Shown piece after piece: positions 22,732-33,036 of a stretch of DNA of 64,000 bases (positions are counted from its first letter, which is position 1; every line of letters begins with the position of its first letter). Both the position numbers and the translations under genes were made by a program. This DNA is from Podospora pseudoanserina (taxonomy: Eukaryota > Ascomycota > Sordariomycetes > Sordariales > Podosporaceae). Where the stretch lies: positions 992,001 through 1,056,000 of the forward strand of contig NC_085924.1 of the NCBI RefSeq assembly GCF_035222485.1. Direction: 5' to 3'. The notes below the pieces were generated by a model. That model did no database searches and had not been told where the DNA came from. It worked only from the letters and a program-made list of their open reading frames with translations.

Positions 22732-25188
22732 TCACGTTATTCGAAAGTCAATACACTCCTCCTCATGAAACGCTTCCCCATCCATGACTCCGTGCACGTA
22801 TGCTTCGCCAACGAACTGCATTGATCCATCTTCTCTCGGACGGAGGATCATTGGCACCCTGCCACCTCGAAGCAGAGCCACTTTGTCCCCAACCTCGGTG
22901 AGCTTAGGCAGGAGACAAACCCGTTTTGACGCGGTAATCCCAAGTCGCCTGCGGGGCGTATGCGTTGTATATGTCGCAAAAGCCTCAGGCAGGTCGTCAT
23001 CTTCCATTTTGACAAAGGTGGTGACCGCAGCCAATGTGGTGTACGTCTTTGGTGCATATCGATCAATCCTCTTCTTCTTCAGCTTTCGAATCGAGTACAC
23101 CGCCTGGAGCCATCCTTCAAAGCGGCTATCGAATACTGATGGTTCCAGCGGACAAGGCGTTGCTGTCGTAATAGTATCTCGGAAAATGGTGCGGCGGTCT
23201 TCATGCGGCTCGCTCAGCTCTGCAGCAACAAGCTCATCCCACTGCAGAAACGTTTCCCTCATTTCCACAACATTCCCAAAGATCTCGAGAATTGCCTTGG
23301 CGACATATGGCACAGCCATTCTCATTCCTTTCCACCATGCAGATATAAAATGCCGGATGGGTCTTTCGGGATCCAAATCTTCCCACCGGTCGGGAAAGCT
23401 GTCGGCTTCAGCGATCATCACAGGATCGTTTAGCATGTGGTCCAGGGACCCTTCGTTGCGGTCGTCCTGATTTGGTGGTACCTGCATCCTCCCGAGTTTG
23501 GCGATCGTGTCGATGATGTGACCGTCGAGAAGCAAGGTTGTGTCGTTGTTCTCCCATCGGGGGTTGGATCTTAGTCCTCTAGAAGCGTGAGTAGTTCGCG
23601 GTTGGCCTTTTGCGTCGTTCATCAACGGGAGCGCGAGGTTTCCAACGGAGCCCCAATCAGGAATCCAGGACGGGAGATTGGTGACTCTCGGTATCTTGTA
23701 TGGGTAGCAGAACCCAAGAGCATCGAGATTGCCAGATTGTTGTAACAAGGATTTCGTCGCTTGGCGGTACACATCCTCGGCATCCAACCGATAGTCAACC
23801 TCAATACCCACATCGCGGCCTTCGCTGAATAGACCCATAAGTCCAAAGATCTTGTCCTGAGGCATCTTGCAATCACGCCAGTGGGACGAGGCGAGGTAGT
23901 GGAGGAGCTCGTCCCCGACATCTCCAGTAACGAGCTCCGACCCGGGCTGTCTCGCCTCTCTGATAGCGTTGACCAGGTTGAACGGCTCAACACCAGAGTT
24001 GGTCTTGCTCCCAGCATATATCTCGGAAAAGTCGCCAAAGCCCAATGCTGTATAGTAAGGAATGGCAACACGGAGAAGATCCCAGCCCAGCTCGTGTCTT
24101 TCCATGCACAAGCGCGCCTCCTTTGCAAGTACAATCTCCTGCAGCGTCCAAATACGAGTCCACCACGGATTCTCCAAAAAGATGATGTTCCATTTGGGCT
24201 TCAGCTTTTTAATTCGGTCGTACGTCGTCCCATCTTCGTCCTTTTCTCCCTGCTTTGGAATAACCTCACGGCCCTCCTCTGCGAGCTTCCGCGCCTCGTT
24301 GCCCAGGATCTCGATGGCTTCAAATAGAGGATCAATCCCCGCTAAGTGATCAAGCCATTTACCTTGAGAATAGGTAAGCCGGTCCGTATTCAGGGCCCCC
24401 AGTAAGCAGCATGGACAGCCTAGCCAGACAAGAGTGCGGGCCGCCTTGGTGTAGATGTCGCCCATCAGCATGACTTGTCTGTTGCGCTCATCCATGTCTT
24501 CTTGGTTGATGCATGCTGCGTCCACCCACAAAATACGGGGCTTTTCGTGATATCTCAGGTGGAGGAGAGCGCTGCGGAGGTTTCTGCCAATCTGTACGGT
24601 GGCGCCGTCGATTTGGATTGGCGTTGTCTCGGTGATGTCGCCCCAAACGTAGGAGAGGGCTTCGAAGCCTTCCTCGCCATCGTCCTCTGTCCATGGGTTG
24701 TTCAGGTCCAACTCGATGAGCCGACATTCGATGTCAGCGTCGGCTCTCCCTGGAAGCAAGGTCAGAACCCGGATGGCTGACTTGGTCGTTGACGGGAGCG
24801 GAGTGTATTTGTATGAAGAGCTGGTGGATTTGTTGGTGTAACAGTATGCTTCTGGCTTAGGCGTATCCTCCGTCACGGGGTCGCTATGGTTGGAAGTGTG
24901 ATCTTTAGTCGATGTTTGTGTCGGTGCTGATGGCCCAGTTTCGGTTTGGCTGGTCTGAGTGGTGGTCGACTTTGACACTGAATCATCTTCGTTGGCCCAT
25001 TCTTCGAAACGCTTCCACCCGCTATGTAATTTTTTGAACATGATTGAGTTACCTCCTGAGTCGCCGCTGCCTGTTTGGCCATCAGTGCGGGGAAGTTTGC
25101 CAGTCTCTGCTGGCGGCTTCTTTCCTGAAGGAAGTCCAAATTGTGCTGCCAAGCAGCGACCTCCAAGGATTCCCTTGGCCAATGACAT
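22732..25188 (-). CDS. HET-domain protein, 818 residues, intact
   Basis: A single exon runs from the ATG at 25188. A second ATG at 25041 (MFKKLHSGWKRFEEW) is an equally credible start and would remove a 49-residue Gly/Lys-rich extension. After a Ser/Thr-rich linker the HET domain starts at about 155 (CRLIELDL) with FEALSYVWGD (about 175-184), ILWVDAACINQEDMDERNRQ (219-238), LMGDIYTKAARTLVWLG and then WWTRIWTLQEIVLAKEARL. Later parts (FGLMGLFSEGRDVGIEVDYR, SWIPDWGS) are typical of this common HET subclass, and the C-terminal 120 residues read as the usual GDKVALLRGGRVPMILRP domain. The protein is a candidate incompatibility or immune-like trigger; its partner is unknown. Its 3' end abuts that of the GH13 gene, so the two transcripts probably overlap in antisense. 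Confidence 0.88.
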   Translation of the reverse strand: MSLAKGILGGRCLAAQFGLPSGKKPPAETGKLPRTDGQTGSGDSGGNSIMFKKLHSGWKRFEEWANEDDSVSKSTTTQTSQTETGPSAPTQTSTKDHTSNHSDPVTEDTPKPEAYCYTNKSTSSSYKYTPLPSTTKSAIRVLTLLPGRADADIECRLIELDLNNPWTEDDGEEGFEALSYVWGDITETTPIQIDGATVQIGRNLRSALLHLRYHEKPRILWVDAACINQEDMDERNRQVMLMGDIYTKAARTLVWLGCPCCLLGALNTDRLTYSQGKWLDHLAGIDPLFEAIEILGNEARKLAEEGREVIPKQGEKDEDGTTYDRIKKLKPKWNIIFLENPWWTRIWTLQEIVLAKEARLCMERHELGWDLLRVAIPYYTALGFGDFSEIYAGSKTNSGVEPFNLVNAIREARQPGSELVTGDVGDELLHYLASSHWRDCKMPQDKIFGLMGLFSEGRDVGIEVDYRLDAEDVYRQATKSLLQQSGNLDALGFCYPYKIPRVTNLPSWIPDWGSVGNLALPLMNDAKGQPRTTHASRGLRSNPRWENNDTTLLLDGHIIDTIAKLGRMQVPPNQDDRNEGSLDHMLNDPVMIAEADSFPDRWEDLDPERPIRHFISAWWKGMRMAVPYVAKAILEIFGNVVEMRETFLQWDELVAAELSEPHEDRRTIFRDTITTATPCPLEPSVFDSRFEGWLQAVYSIRKLKKKRIDRYAPKTYTTLAAVTTFVKMEDDDLPEAFATYTTHTPRRRLGITASKRVCLLPKLTEVGDKVALLRGGRVPMILRPREDGSMQFVGEAYVHGVMDGEAFHEEECIDFRIT

Positions 25189-26592
25189 TTCATCTTTTCA
25201 TGCACAGCACTCCTGCTGACATTTTCCCCTCTCAAAGAAAGTGATTTTAATTTCAATTGACAGAATACCACTGGCAGTCAACCGCGAGCAGCACCATATC
25301 GACATATATCTACCACCATGTCGGCAATCGCACCATCCTAACCCTTCGATTATTCCCGAGCGACGACGACGACGCTCCTTTGGAAGCGGAGCTGACCGAA
25401 TTGTCTCTTGCAACTCTTCCCCATTGATTACTTTCATATGGGGAGATTGCAGAAAACCCTTCACGATCACTATCAACGGCTCATCTCTTCCGATCCCCAT
25501 TGCCAGGTCGTGGACGTTCCGTGCCTCCGATCCCTCCTCGTTTTAACAAACATTGTTTTCCATTTCATCAATGTATTGAAAATGACCACCAAACTCAAAT
25601 TGACTGCTCGCTCCCACCAAGCCCACCACACTGCAATATTGAGCAGCTGACATCCCAACAAGGCAACATATCAAATGTCGGTGTTGGCAACCCAGTTGAG
25701 CACCACCACTCAACCCCCAACACATGACCGATATCCCCGACATGATCAAACAAACAAGCGGCACAGCAAGCAACAAACCACCACCCCCTTACGGTCAGCC
25801 CAGGCACACGACCCGAGAGGTCGGAAACGAAAAGATGAATGGTCGCACTGCAGCTCGCGTAGCCCTCCCTCCCCACCTATCCGCAGTCTTGGTCAGAATT
25901 TGTCACGTTTTGCCGGGCGGCGCTGCATGTCTACCTATCTAGCTACCGTAACGCATTCCTGTTCTAGATTGGATTCAACTTCCGATTCTCTATGCCTGTT
26001 GTTACACTGTGATGGATGATATTTTTGTGGCCGCGTTATCTGTGGAACCAAAAGGACATCCTACCCACAGGGTAGACCGGGTGGTATATATCTATCTCTA
26101 CAGTGTTAGTCTACATTGACACAATCACTAAACGCCCGAGTACCACCTCGCGTATGTCAAGACCCTAGTTCTGTCTGGGGCCCGGAAAACACATCCGCAC
26201 GCGCGAATCCTGGGTAGGTCGTCATGCTCCGCAATTAGGGCTCATCTCACCTTCAACGGTCACCAGCGGCGTAGACAAATGATAAGATCGTTGCATCCGC
26301 TGATTCCGAACAACATCATTTCTCGTGGTAATTGTTCTCATTTATTTCACTACCGGAGTGTGATCCGAGGAGTCTACTCAGTGTGCCAACCTGCGAGACG
26401 CAAACAACATCGCCGTCAACGCACCTGTTGGAGAGTGTCGTACTGCTGCGTTACCACAGTATTCAAAGCGACTTCAGAACAATCACATTCTTGACCCATT
26501 CAACCAAGTAAAGCAAAAAGAAAAAAAACATCGTTGAATCAGGGGTATTATCATGTGCAAAAAAAAACAACAAGAACTCAGCCAAATTGACC
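25189..26592. other. Intergenic, nothing recognised
   Basis: A 1.4-kb gap lies between the start of the second HET gene and the 3' end of the next minus-strand gene. Short open frames on both strands are not protein-like. TACCTA/CTATCTA words occur near 25930-25950 and a TATATATCTATCTC tract near 26083. The last 80 bases are A-rich on the plus strand. Confidence 0.4.
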
Positions 26593-28522
26593 TCACTGCA
26601 AACTCCACCTCCTCACCTCCCCTACCCTCCACTTCCACATCTCCCCCGCCAGTATCTCCTGCTGCGTAGCCACAAACTCCTGCACATGGCCCAACATAGC
26701 CTGCACAAACTTCCTATGCCCCTTCCCCCCCGACATCATATTCTCGACACTGTGCTCCATCTCCTTGATCTTGCCCAGCAGCCCCGGCGTGGTCGGTCTG
26801 TTAGGGTTCACAGTCTTCAACTGACTCACCGCGCTGGCCCCATTCCCAGGCCTCTTCTCCTTGAGAATCGCCCCTTCAATCTCCCGTAACATGCTGTAAA
26901 TACTGGGGTGTAAGAAACTGCTCGCCTCGAGCTTCATGTTTTGGAGCTCGAGGTCCTTGTAGATGCGCTTGACGCTGGTTTTGTTGGTGTTCTTCTGCCG
27001 TTCGAGATAGTCCCGCATGTGAGTGAGGACCTTTTCCTTTTCTATCCTCCGTTGGGCTGGTAAGGGTGTTAGTTGCGGCGACGTGGAGGAAGGGATGAAG
27101 AGAGGAATACCATCAAGCCCGCGCGGCCCATGTGCTTGTAGACATCCCACCGGTGTCGCGAGGACAGCTTGTGTTTGTCCTGTCCAGTCCCATATCACAG
27201 TCCTAATCTCTCGCTTGAATGCTTCCTCCCATTCCAATACAAGGGCAATGTTTGCCAGCTGGAGCGAGGTCAATCGAGAGCGTGATCCCGGCTCTGTTTG
27301 CCAGGAGAATTTGGGACTGGATGAGGACGAGGAGAGACTCGCATAAGATCGTCGAGCTGCTTTGCGAACGACGGCCCTGGACGCAGCTAGTTGGCCGTCG
27401 TCGTCGACAGCTTGCCAGGTGAGGCTTGCTGGGAATAGGGTAGGGTTGATCTGGAATGCCCACATGACATTGCATTCCTGTGAGAGGAGAGATACTCGTT
27501 GCTTTCGGCCGGCGGTGCCCGGGCCAACGAGGTCGAGGACACGGATAGCCGTGGCTTCGTCGATGCCATCGCCTACTACGGGCGTCCACCACAACTCGGG
27601 GTGAAGACGCAACTCTTCCACTCTTGTCCTGATCAAAGGGGAAAGAGAACAGAGAATGTTCACCCGCTCTGGTGACCAGTCGGGTGTGATACCATTTGAC
27701 CCATCTCCTTTGTTGGGAGGGCAAATGCGGATGCTCTGGCAAACGGGATCTGGGGGCGGTTGGCTGGCGTCTTGCAGCATGGGGACTGCACCTGGCTAAG
27801 ATCAGCAGACCACTCTGAAGCAGTGAGTGTGGACAAGAGAGCTACCTGAGTGGGTGTTGCCAGCATTCATGGGCCACCCGCTAGTGTTGGAGAATGTCGG
27901 TTCTCCTTTGTTCGGGCCTGGTGACCCAGACGCCTGCGATATCCTGTCTGTCTCTGCTGGGGACGGAGGCCAAAAGCTAGGTGAAGAAGCCATCGCGGGC
28001 GAGTTTGAAGGGATCAAAAAGGTTCCAGAGAGGGCCTGCGCCAGGTCGATCGCTGAATGAGGGTCATACCCGGCCTCAGCGTCAAGTGACCCCTGCATCA
28101 GGCGGGGCGGAGGAGCCGGCGCAAAAGGGACAGAAGCTTCGAAGAGAACGGAGGGATATTGCCATTCCAATGCTTTGTGCCTTTTGAGTCCCCAGAGAGG
28201 CAGCTGTACAAGCTTTTCATTGCTGTGGCCGTTGTGTGCAACCACTGTCGCACATGGGTGTCCAACGACCCAAACTCCAGGTTGGCAATCATGCCCCAGT
28301 TGGCATCCAGCCCCGCGTCTGCGGCGGGCGTATGGCTCGGCACGGGGGTTGTAACTTGGTAAACACCGTGTCACAGATAAGAATGGCATTTGTCCTTCCT
28401 TCAACAGACGCCGACAGCGTCAAAGATAACGCCGGCGGCTGTCGTTGGACGCTACCCTGGTCGCGCCGCAGTATATTGAGCACTGTGCCGCTGCTAGACC
28501 GCGCCCGCGCCGCAGCTCGCAT
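26593..28522 (-). CDS. Fungal hypothetical protein, 5' exon structure uncertain
   Basis: The 3' exon (27790..26593) is clear. It reads AVPMLQDASQPPPDP, then WSPERVNILCSLSPLI, several mixed alpha/beta segments and a long helical region (QRRIEKEKVLTHMRDYLERQ), ending in WRVGEVRRWSLQ. It joins a preceding exon (TFSNTSGWPMNAGNTHSG) across an intron at about 27845..27791. Upstream of 28100 the coding-like frame changes: LDANWGMIANLEFGSLDTHV reads well in one frame, and SLDAEAGYDPHSAIDLAQAL in another. At least one short intron or a frame slip is therefore needed near 28130-28230. The first ATG that fits is at 28522 (MRAAARARSSSG), using a GTAGCG donor. I recognise no domain. It is transcribed divergently from the ammonium transporter with under 250 bp between the starts. 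Confidence 0.5.
28376..28428. promoter_or_regulatory. Pair of GATA sites upstream of the ammonium transporter
   Basis: Two AGATAA (HGATAR) words lie at 28375-28380 and 28424-28429, about 320-375 bp upstream of the transporter ATG. Nitrogen GATA activators (AreA/NIT2) bind closely spaced pairs of such sites, and ammonium permeases of the Mep/Amt type are classic targets. The sites also fall inside the 5' part of the divergent minus-strand gene. Function is inferred only. Confidence 0.35.
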
Positions 28523-28749
28523 GTCCCCCGGCCTGCACGACTTCTCCAGACGATTCCAGGAACCGCTTCTAGAATAGCGCCGAGAGCTGACCCCGAGAAG
28601 GATGACGGCACAGTCCAGCTTACAGAATGCCCTGTCGGATCTGCCCGCGACTTATGTATCCAACAAAGAGGGCGTCCAAAGTCCAAATGCTGCCCGCGGC
28701 CCGTCGCCATTTCCTCTCCTCAACACGCTGAAGGTCCCGGTGCTGAGAG

Positions 28750-30780
28750 ATGGTGACAGTCACAGTCGCAGAGCTTTCGGCCATGGCGACAGCGGCTCCG
28801 GCCTCCGCCGTCGACTATGCCGACGTGCTTCGGCATCCCGAGAAGTACTACCAGGTAATCTAGATGCCCATTCCCAGCAGTTCGGCTCAGTTCTGACACC
28901 TTGTCCATAGGGATTCGACCTTGTCTGGATTATGATCTCATCAGCCTTGGTCTTTATCATGATACCATCCCTATCTCTCATATATTCCGGCCTTGGCAAT
29001 CGTTCATTCGCGTTAACACTATTTCGACTTCCTCTGATCACGGCGGCTTTCGTTGGCCTTCAGTGGGCACTCTGGGGCTATCTTGTCACCTTCACCGACT
29101 CCATGCTGCCGTCGAACTGGTGGGGCGGAGAGAACCGAGCTGGTGGACTGCGAGATGTGGCAGGGCGGCCTGTTGTGGTGGGAGATGGACCCGACGAGTC
29201 TGCCGTTATTCCAGAGCTGGTGTTTGCGTTATATGAGGGTATGTTTGCTGCATTCACCGCCGCCGTGGTCTGTGGTGGAACCATGCACCGAACACGGCCG
29301 AGGCGCTTCATCATCTTCATCAGTCTTTGGTCGTTACTTGTCTATGACCCTGTTGCGAGATGGACATGGAGCAGCAAGGGGTGGCTGAGGGAACTTGGGA
29401 GTTTGGACTTTGCTGGTGGAACGCCGGTCCATATCGTCAGCGGAACGACGGTGGCTGCTTTTGCTGTCTTTTGCTCCATTGAATCGAGGGGCAACCTGCT
29501 CGACTTCCTCATCGACGCTGGCCACAAGGTTTGGCGACGAGTTCAACATCTCGCGTATGGTGTGTGGAGCATCCTGAGAATTGTCATCTTGTTGTTTACA
29601 TGTGGACACCTCAGAGTCCCGGAAGGAGAGGACGCGCCAAACGAGGAGCTATCAGAACAGGGCGTGGAAAGCTTCCCGTACAATATCAACTTCGTTGTGC
29701 TTGGAACGGCATTTCTCTGGTTTGGTTGGGCTGGCTTCAATGGCGGTTCCGCTTTGGGTGGAAATTTGCGGGCGGTCTCGGCATGGACTGCCACCCATGT
29801 CTCGGCTTGTGCTGGCGGTGTCACCGGGATGCTCTGGATTTGGCTGATGAAGGGCGTGCCGGAAACCGATGTTGAGCTGGAAGGTGGCGATCCCCGGGAC
29901 GAAGCTGCCAGAAATCGTGCTATGGCAAGACAAGCCTTCGATCGTATTTCGGTATTCTTCTTTTGCGATGGTGCCATTGCAGGACTGGTGGCGATCACGC
30001 CGGCAGCGGGTTATGTGAGTTCGCCTAACGCTTCAAGTGTGCCCTGTGTCTAATATGTTCAGGTTCCCGTCTGGAGCGCTCCAGTGTTTGGTGTTGTTGG
30101 TGCCCTTTGCGTCAACTTCCTGAAAAAAGAAGCCGAAATATTCCTTCGACATGACCCTTTGCAAATCTTTGCCGTGCATGCCGGCGGCGGTGTTGTCGGC
30201 ATGGTTCTCACTGCTCTTTTTGTCGAGTAAGCATCTGCCTTCCGAGATGCTCACCTTGATACTGACCTCTCCTAGCTCAACAACAATTGGCCTTGATGGT
30301 CATTCGACCATCCCGCACCCCGAGTACAGCACTGCGCAACGTGTGGGCTACCAGCTCGCCGATGTCTCTGCGGGCATGGGATATACCTTTTTCATGACAC
30401 TTGGAATTTTGTACCTGATGAAGTTGGTCGCTTTCATGTTTGGGAAGTCTTCTTGGAGCCAAACAGGGGTGTATAGCGACTCGAACAGATTGGAGGACAA
30501 CTTCCAAGCCGTGGTTCAACAGCAATGGCGCGGTGATTTGGATCCTGAGGGGCGGCCGTTCGGAAGGCTCGTCGCCCCATCGCTGCCCCCGGTGCCCTCA
30601 AGGCCTTTAAGAGATGATGATATTCACTTGGAGCACCTCAAAAACCTGCCAAGTCCACCGAGGAGTGCGACTTCAGGTGCGCAAGTGCCTCCATGGGGCA
30701 TGATGCCGGAGTTGCCAGGGAGCCAGGGAATGCCGCCATGGCCGAGTTTACCGAGTCAGGGATTGCAGCCGCGCACGTAA
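28750..30780 (+). CDS. Amt/Mep-family ammonium transporter
   Basis: Four exons (28750..28854, 28911..30014, 30063..30226, 30276..30780) with matching phases give 625 residues. A second in-frame ATG at 28783 is an alternative start. Family hallmarks are the N-terminal FDLVWIMISSALVFIMIPSL helix, the signature DFAGGTPVHIVSGTTVAAF carrying the first pore histidine, WFGWAGFNGGSALGGNLRAV, and FAVHAGGGVVGMVLTALF carrying the second pore histidine. About eleven hydrophobic segments are present. The protein is longer than the usual 450-500 residues because of an insertion around GGENRAGGLRDVAGRPVVVG and a Pro-rich cytosolic tail (PSLPPVPSRPLRDDD onward). It should import ammonium at the plasma membrane under nitrogen limitation. 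GATA sites lie upstream. Confidence 0.92.
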
Positions 30781-31047
30781 ATGAATCAAAATAAAAGTAG
30801 TCTAATTTGAGAATTGGGAGTTATGGGAGGTCCAATGCACGATTTCTTTGGGATGCTCTGTGGCATGTTTGATCGAAAAGTTAAAGTCGTGAAGTCAGAG
30901 CCAGGAACGCCAAGAGGCAAGCGATCAGCCAATCATCGAACGGGATCTTATCAGCAACTGAAAGGTCGGTCTTCCTCATGCTCTTGTGAAACAGCAATAG
31001 ATATTCTTTTCTCTATTTTTTTTGTTTTTTTTTTGGGTTTTTTTTTT

Positions 31048-33036
31048 TTACATATATGGCGGGTTTGCAGATCTCCATCGTAACGACTCTCTTCCATTGG
31101 CAGCAATAGCAGGGATTGAGCTAAATCTCTTGTCTTCCTGCCGCTCCTTCCACATGTCATCAAGCACACTCGCCATTTCCACCAGCACAATCCGCCTTTT
31201 GCCGCCGGTCGAGTCCACCAGAAATTTGATGCCTGATACCTCCGCCATCACCGCGCCTCTCGACTCGACAAGACGAAAGAACTCTTCGGCACTGGCACTC
31301 GATGCAGTCTCCTCACTCATCTCGCCTGACCAGACCAGTGGTTCTATCCACGGTTTTACTTTGACAGCTCGAACATTTGAGTTCCGAGTGGTTCTGGAGT
31401 TAACAGACTCTGACTGGGCACAGTATTGACATGGGAGTGGTTCTCCTGCTCTACCTCGATTCTCTTGTTCAGACTTCGTCGCTGCCTGGGCCATGGCTGT
31501 TCCAATCAACCTCAGCAATTCAGTCTTCGTCCGATGACCCATTGAGTCCTTCACATTGATATGCGCAACAGCCATGTTCCACAATTCATCGATCGCTGCC
31601 TCATGGGCTCTGTTTGTTAAAGTTGTCGCAAAAGACATGTCCAGGGGTGTTTCATTCGACGACCTCTTATTCACATCCTGCAACAGAGCGTCAAACTCCC
31701 ACAGCCACACAACGCCTTCTGGAATGATCTTATTTTGGTCGGATTCGGAAACCACGCAAGTCTCCACCAAAGTCCGGCACTGCCTCTCAAGTCGCTTTAA
31801 CCGGCCTTTCGACAGACGAATGTCTTGACGCAAAGAGTCCAGTGTCCCAGTCACCTCATCCTGCGTGTCCTCTCCCAGAGCCTCAACACGCGTTTGGGCC
31901 AAATATCGAAGCAGAGCGAGACCGAGAACGTTAAGTGGAGTGCGACGAAACAGCTTGTTGGCACGGTGTTTTATCTGATCCGGGAATATGACAGACTCGA
32001 TGGGATTCATGCCCTCTGGCTCCCCATCAGCCCCGAGCAATCGAGATACACTCAGGGCTTTGTCCCGAGCTCGAATCCACCGGATGCACTCGTCACGAAA
32101 GCACGTATCGCAGTAAATCCCTCCTTTTCTTGCCGGCCATACCCGGTTTCCATCCTTTCGCTCTTCTCTGACCCCCGATAAGACCGGGCTCCATAGTGTC
32201 GAGTCTACTTCAGTTTGCGGACGTTCAGCACCAAGGTTTGGAATCGACACCTCCTCCACTGCCTGGTATGTCTCCGTCTGCGCTTCTGCAGCGACTGTTG
32301 GCGGCGGATCATTTACCTGATCAAACTCGAAGGGGCTCTGATTCCCTATTCGAGTTCTCAGGTTTAAGGGGACGACAGAGGAACGTCGTGGCCCTGGCGG
32401 GAAAACTTCCTGCTGCTGTCTAATTACTATAGGGCTGTCTGGAGAAAACGGAATGTAGTCGCCTGCAGCTATCATCTTGATCATACTCTGCATGGGCGAG
32501 ATTGCAGAGATTACGTTTCCTCGGTCCGCCTTATCCTTTGGCTTCGGTGGGCTTTCCCCCCTGTCTCTTGTCTCGTTTGGTGGCCATGGTGGACCAAATG
32601 GAAGGAAATCCTCGCTCATCTTCGGATCATGATAATCAATTCTTTCTTCCTCTGTGGGACTATCCTGACCAATCCGTGACGTCTTACGAGCTGATTTATA
32701 CTTTTTCGATGGTTTGGGACGGCCTTTGATGGACCGAGTCGTCGTCTGTTCAACAGAGGCCCTGCCGCTGGAGGACGCAGAGCTCTCCGTGACTTTGGGA
32801 TCCCACCATGGTACATCGATTGGATCATCGGTGTCAGCATTTGATGAAAGCGACCGTGAGGAGCTTTGCGATGTGGTTGTTGGCGGTTGTATTCTGGGGA
32901 AAGCCCGAGCCCTTCGATTCGACCTTGTATACTGTGTGGTGTCAACTCTTGGCTTCTTGCTTGGTGGTTCGCTATCAGGGTACAGCTCCGAGAGCGGCGT
33001 GAATGGGAGGGGTCGTGCTGGTTGTTTTCCCGTCAT
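31048..33036 (-). CDS. Single-exon fungal hypothetical protein, 662 residues
   Basis: The ATG at 33036 opens an uninterrupted 662-residue frame with protein-like codon use. The N-terminal 270 residues are basic and disordered (KKPRVD, RPKPSKKYKSARKTSR), suggesting nuclear localisation signals. The middle has GGIYCDTCFRDECIRWIRAR, a four-cysteine-like CxxC...C cluster, followed by a mostly helical region (RLSKGRLKRLERQCRTLVET) and a second pair CQYC. A helical C-terminal part (LVEMASVLDDMWKERQEDKR) ends it. I recognise no named domain. The stop codon is followed directly by a long A-rich run on the coding strand. The gene converges on the ammonium transporter with 267 bp between stops. Confidence 0.7.
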   Translation of the reverse strand: MTGKQPARPLPFTPLSELYPDSEPPSKKPRVDTTQYTRSNRRARAFPRIQPPTTTSQSSSRSLSSNADTDDPIDVPWWDPKVTESSASSSGRASVEQTTTRSIKGRPKPSKKYKSARKTSRIGQDSPTEEERIDYHDPKMSEDFLPFGPPWPPNETRDRGESPPKPKDKADRGNVISAISPMQSMIKMIAAGDYIPFSPDSPIVIRQQQEVFPPGPRRSSVVPLNLRTRIGNQSPFEFDQVNDPPPTVAAEAQTETYQAVEEVSIPNLGAERPQTEVDSTLWSPVLSGVREERKDGNRVWPARKGGIYCDTCFRDECIRWIRARDKALSVSRLLGADGEPEGMNPIESVIFPDQIKHRANKLFRRTPLNVLGLALLRYLAQTRVEALGEDTQDEVTGTLDSLRQDIRLSKGRLKRLERQCRTLVETCVVSESDQNKIIPEGVVWLWEFDALLQDVNKRSSNETPLDMSFATTLTNRAHEAAIDELWNMAVAHINVKDSMGHRTKTELLRLIGTAMAQAATKSEQENRGRAGEPLPCQYCAQSESVNSRTTRNSNVRAVKVKPWIEPLVWSGEMSEETASSASAEEFFRLVESRGAVMAEVSGIKFLVDSTGGKRRIVLVEMASVLDDMWKERQEDKRFSSIPAIAANGRESLRWRSANPPYM

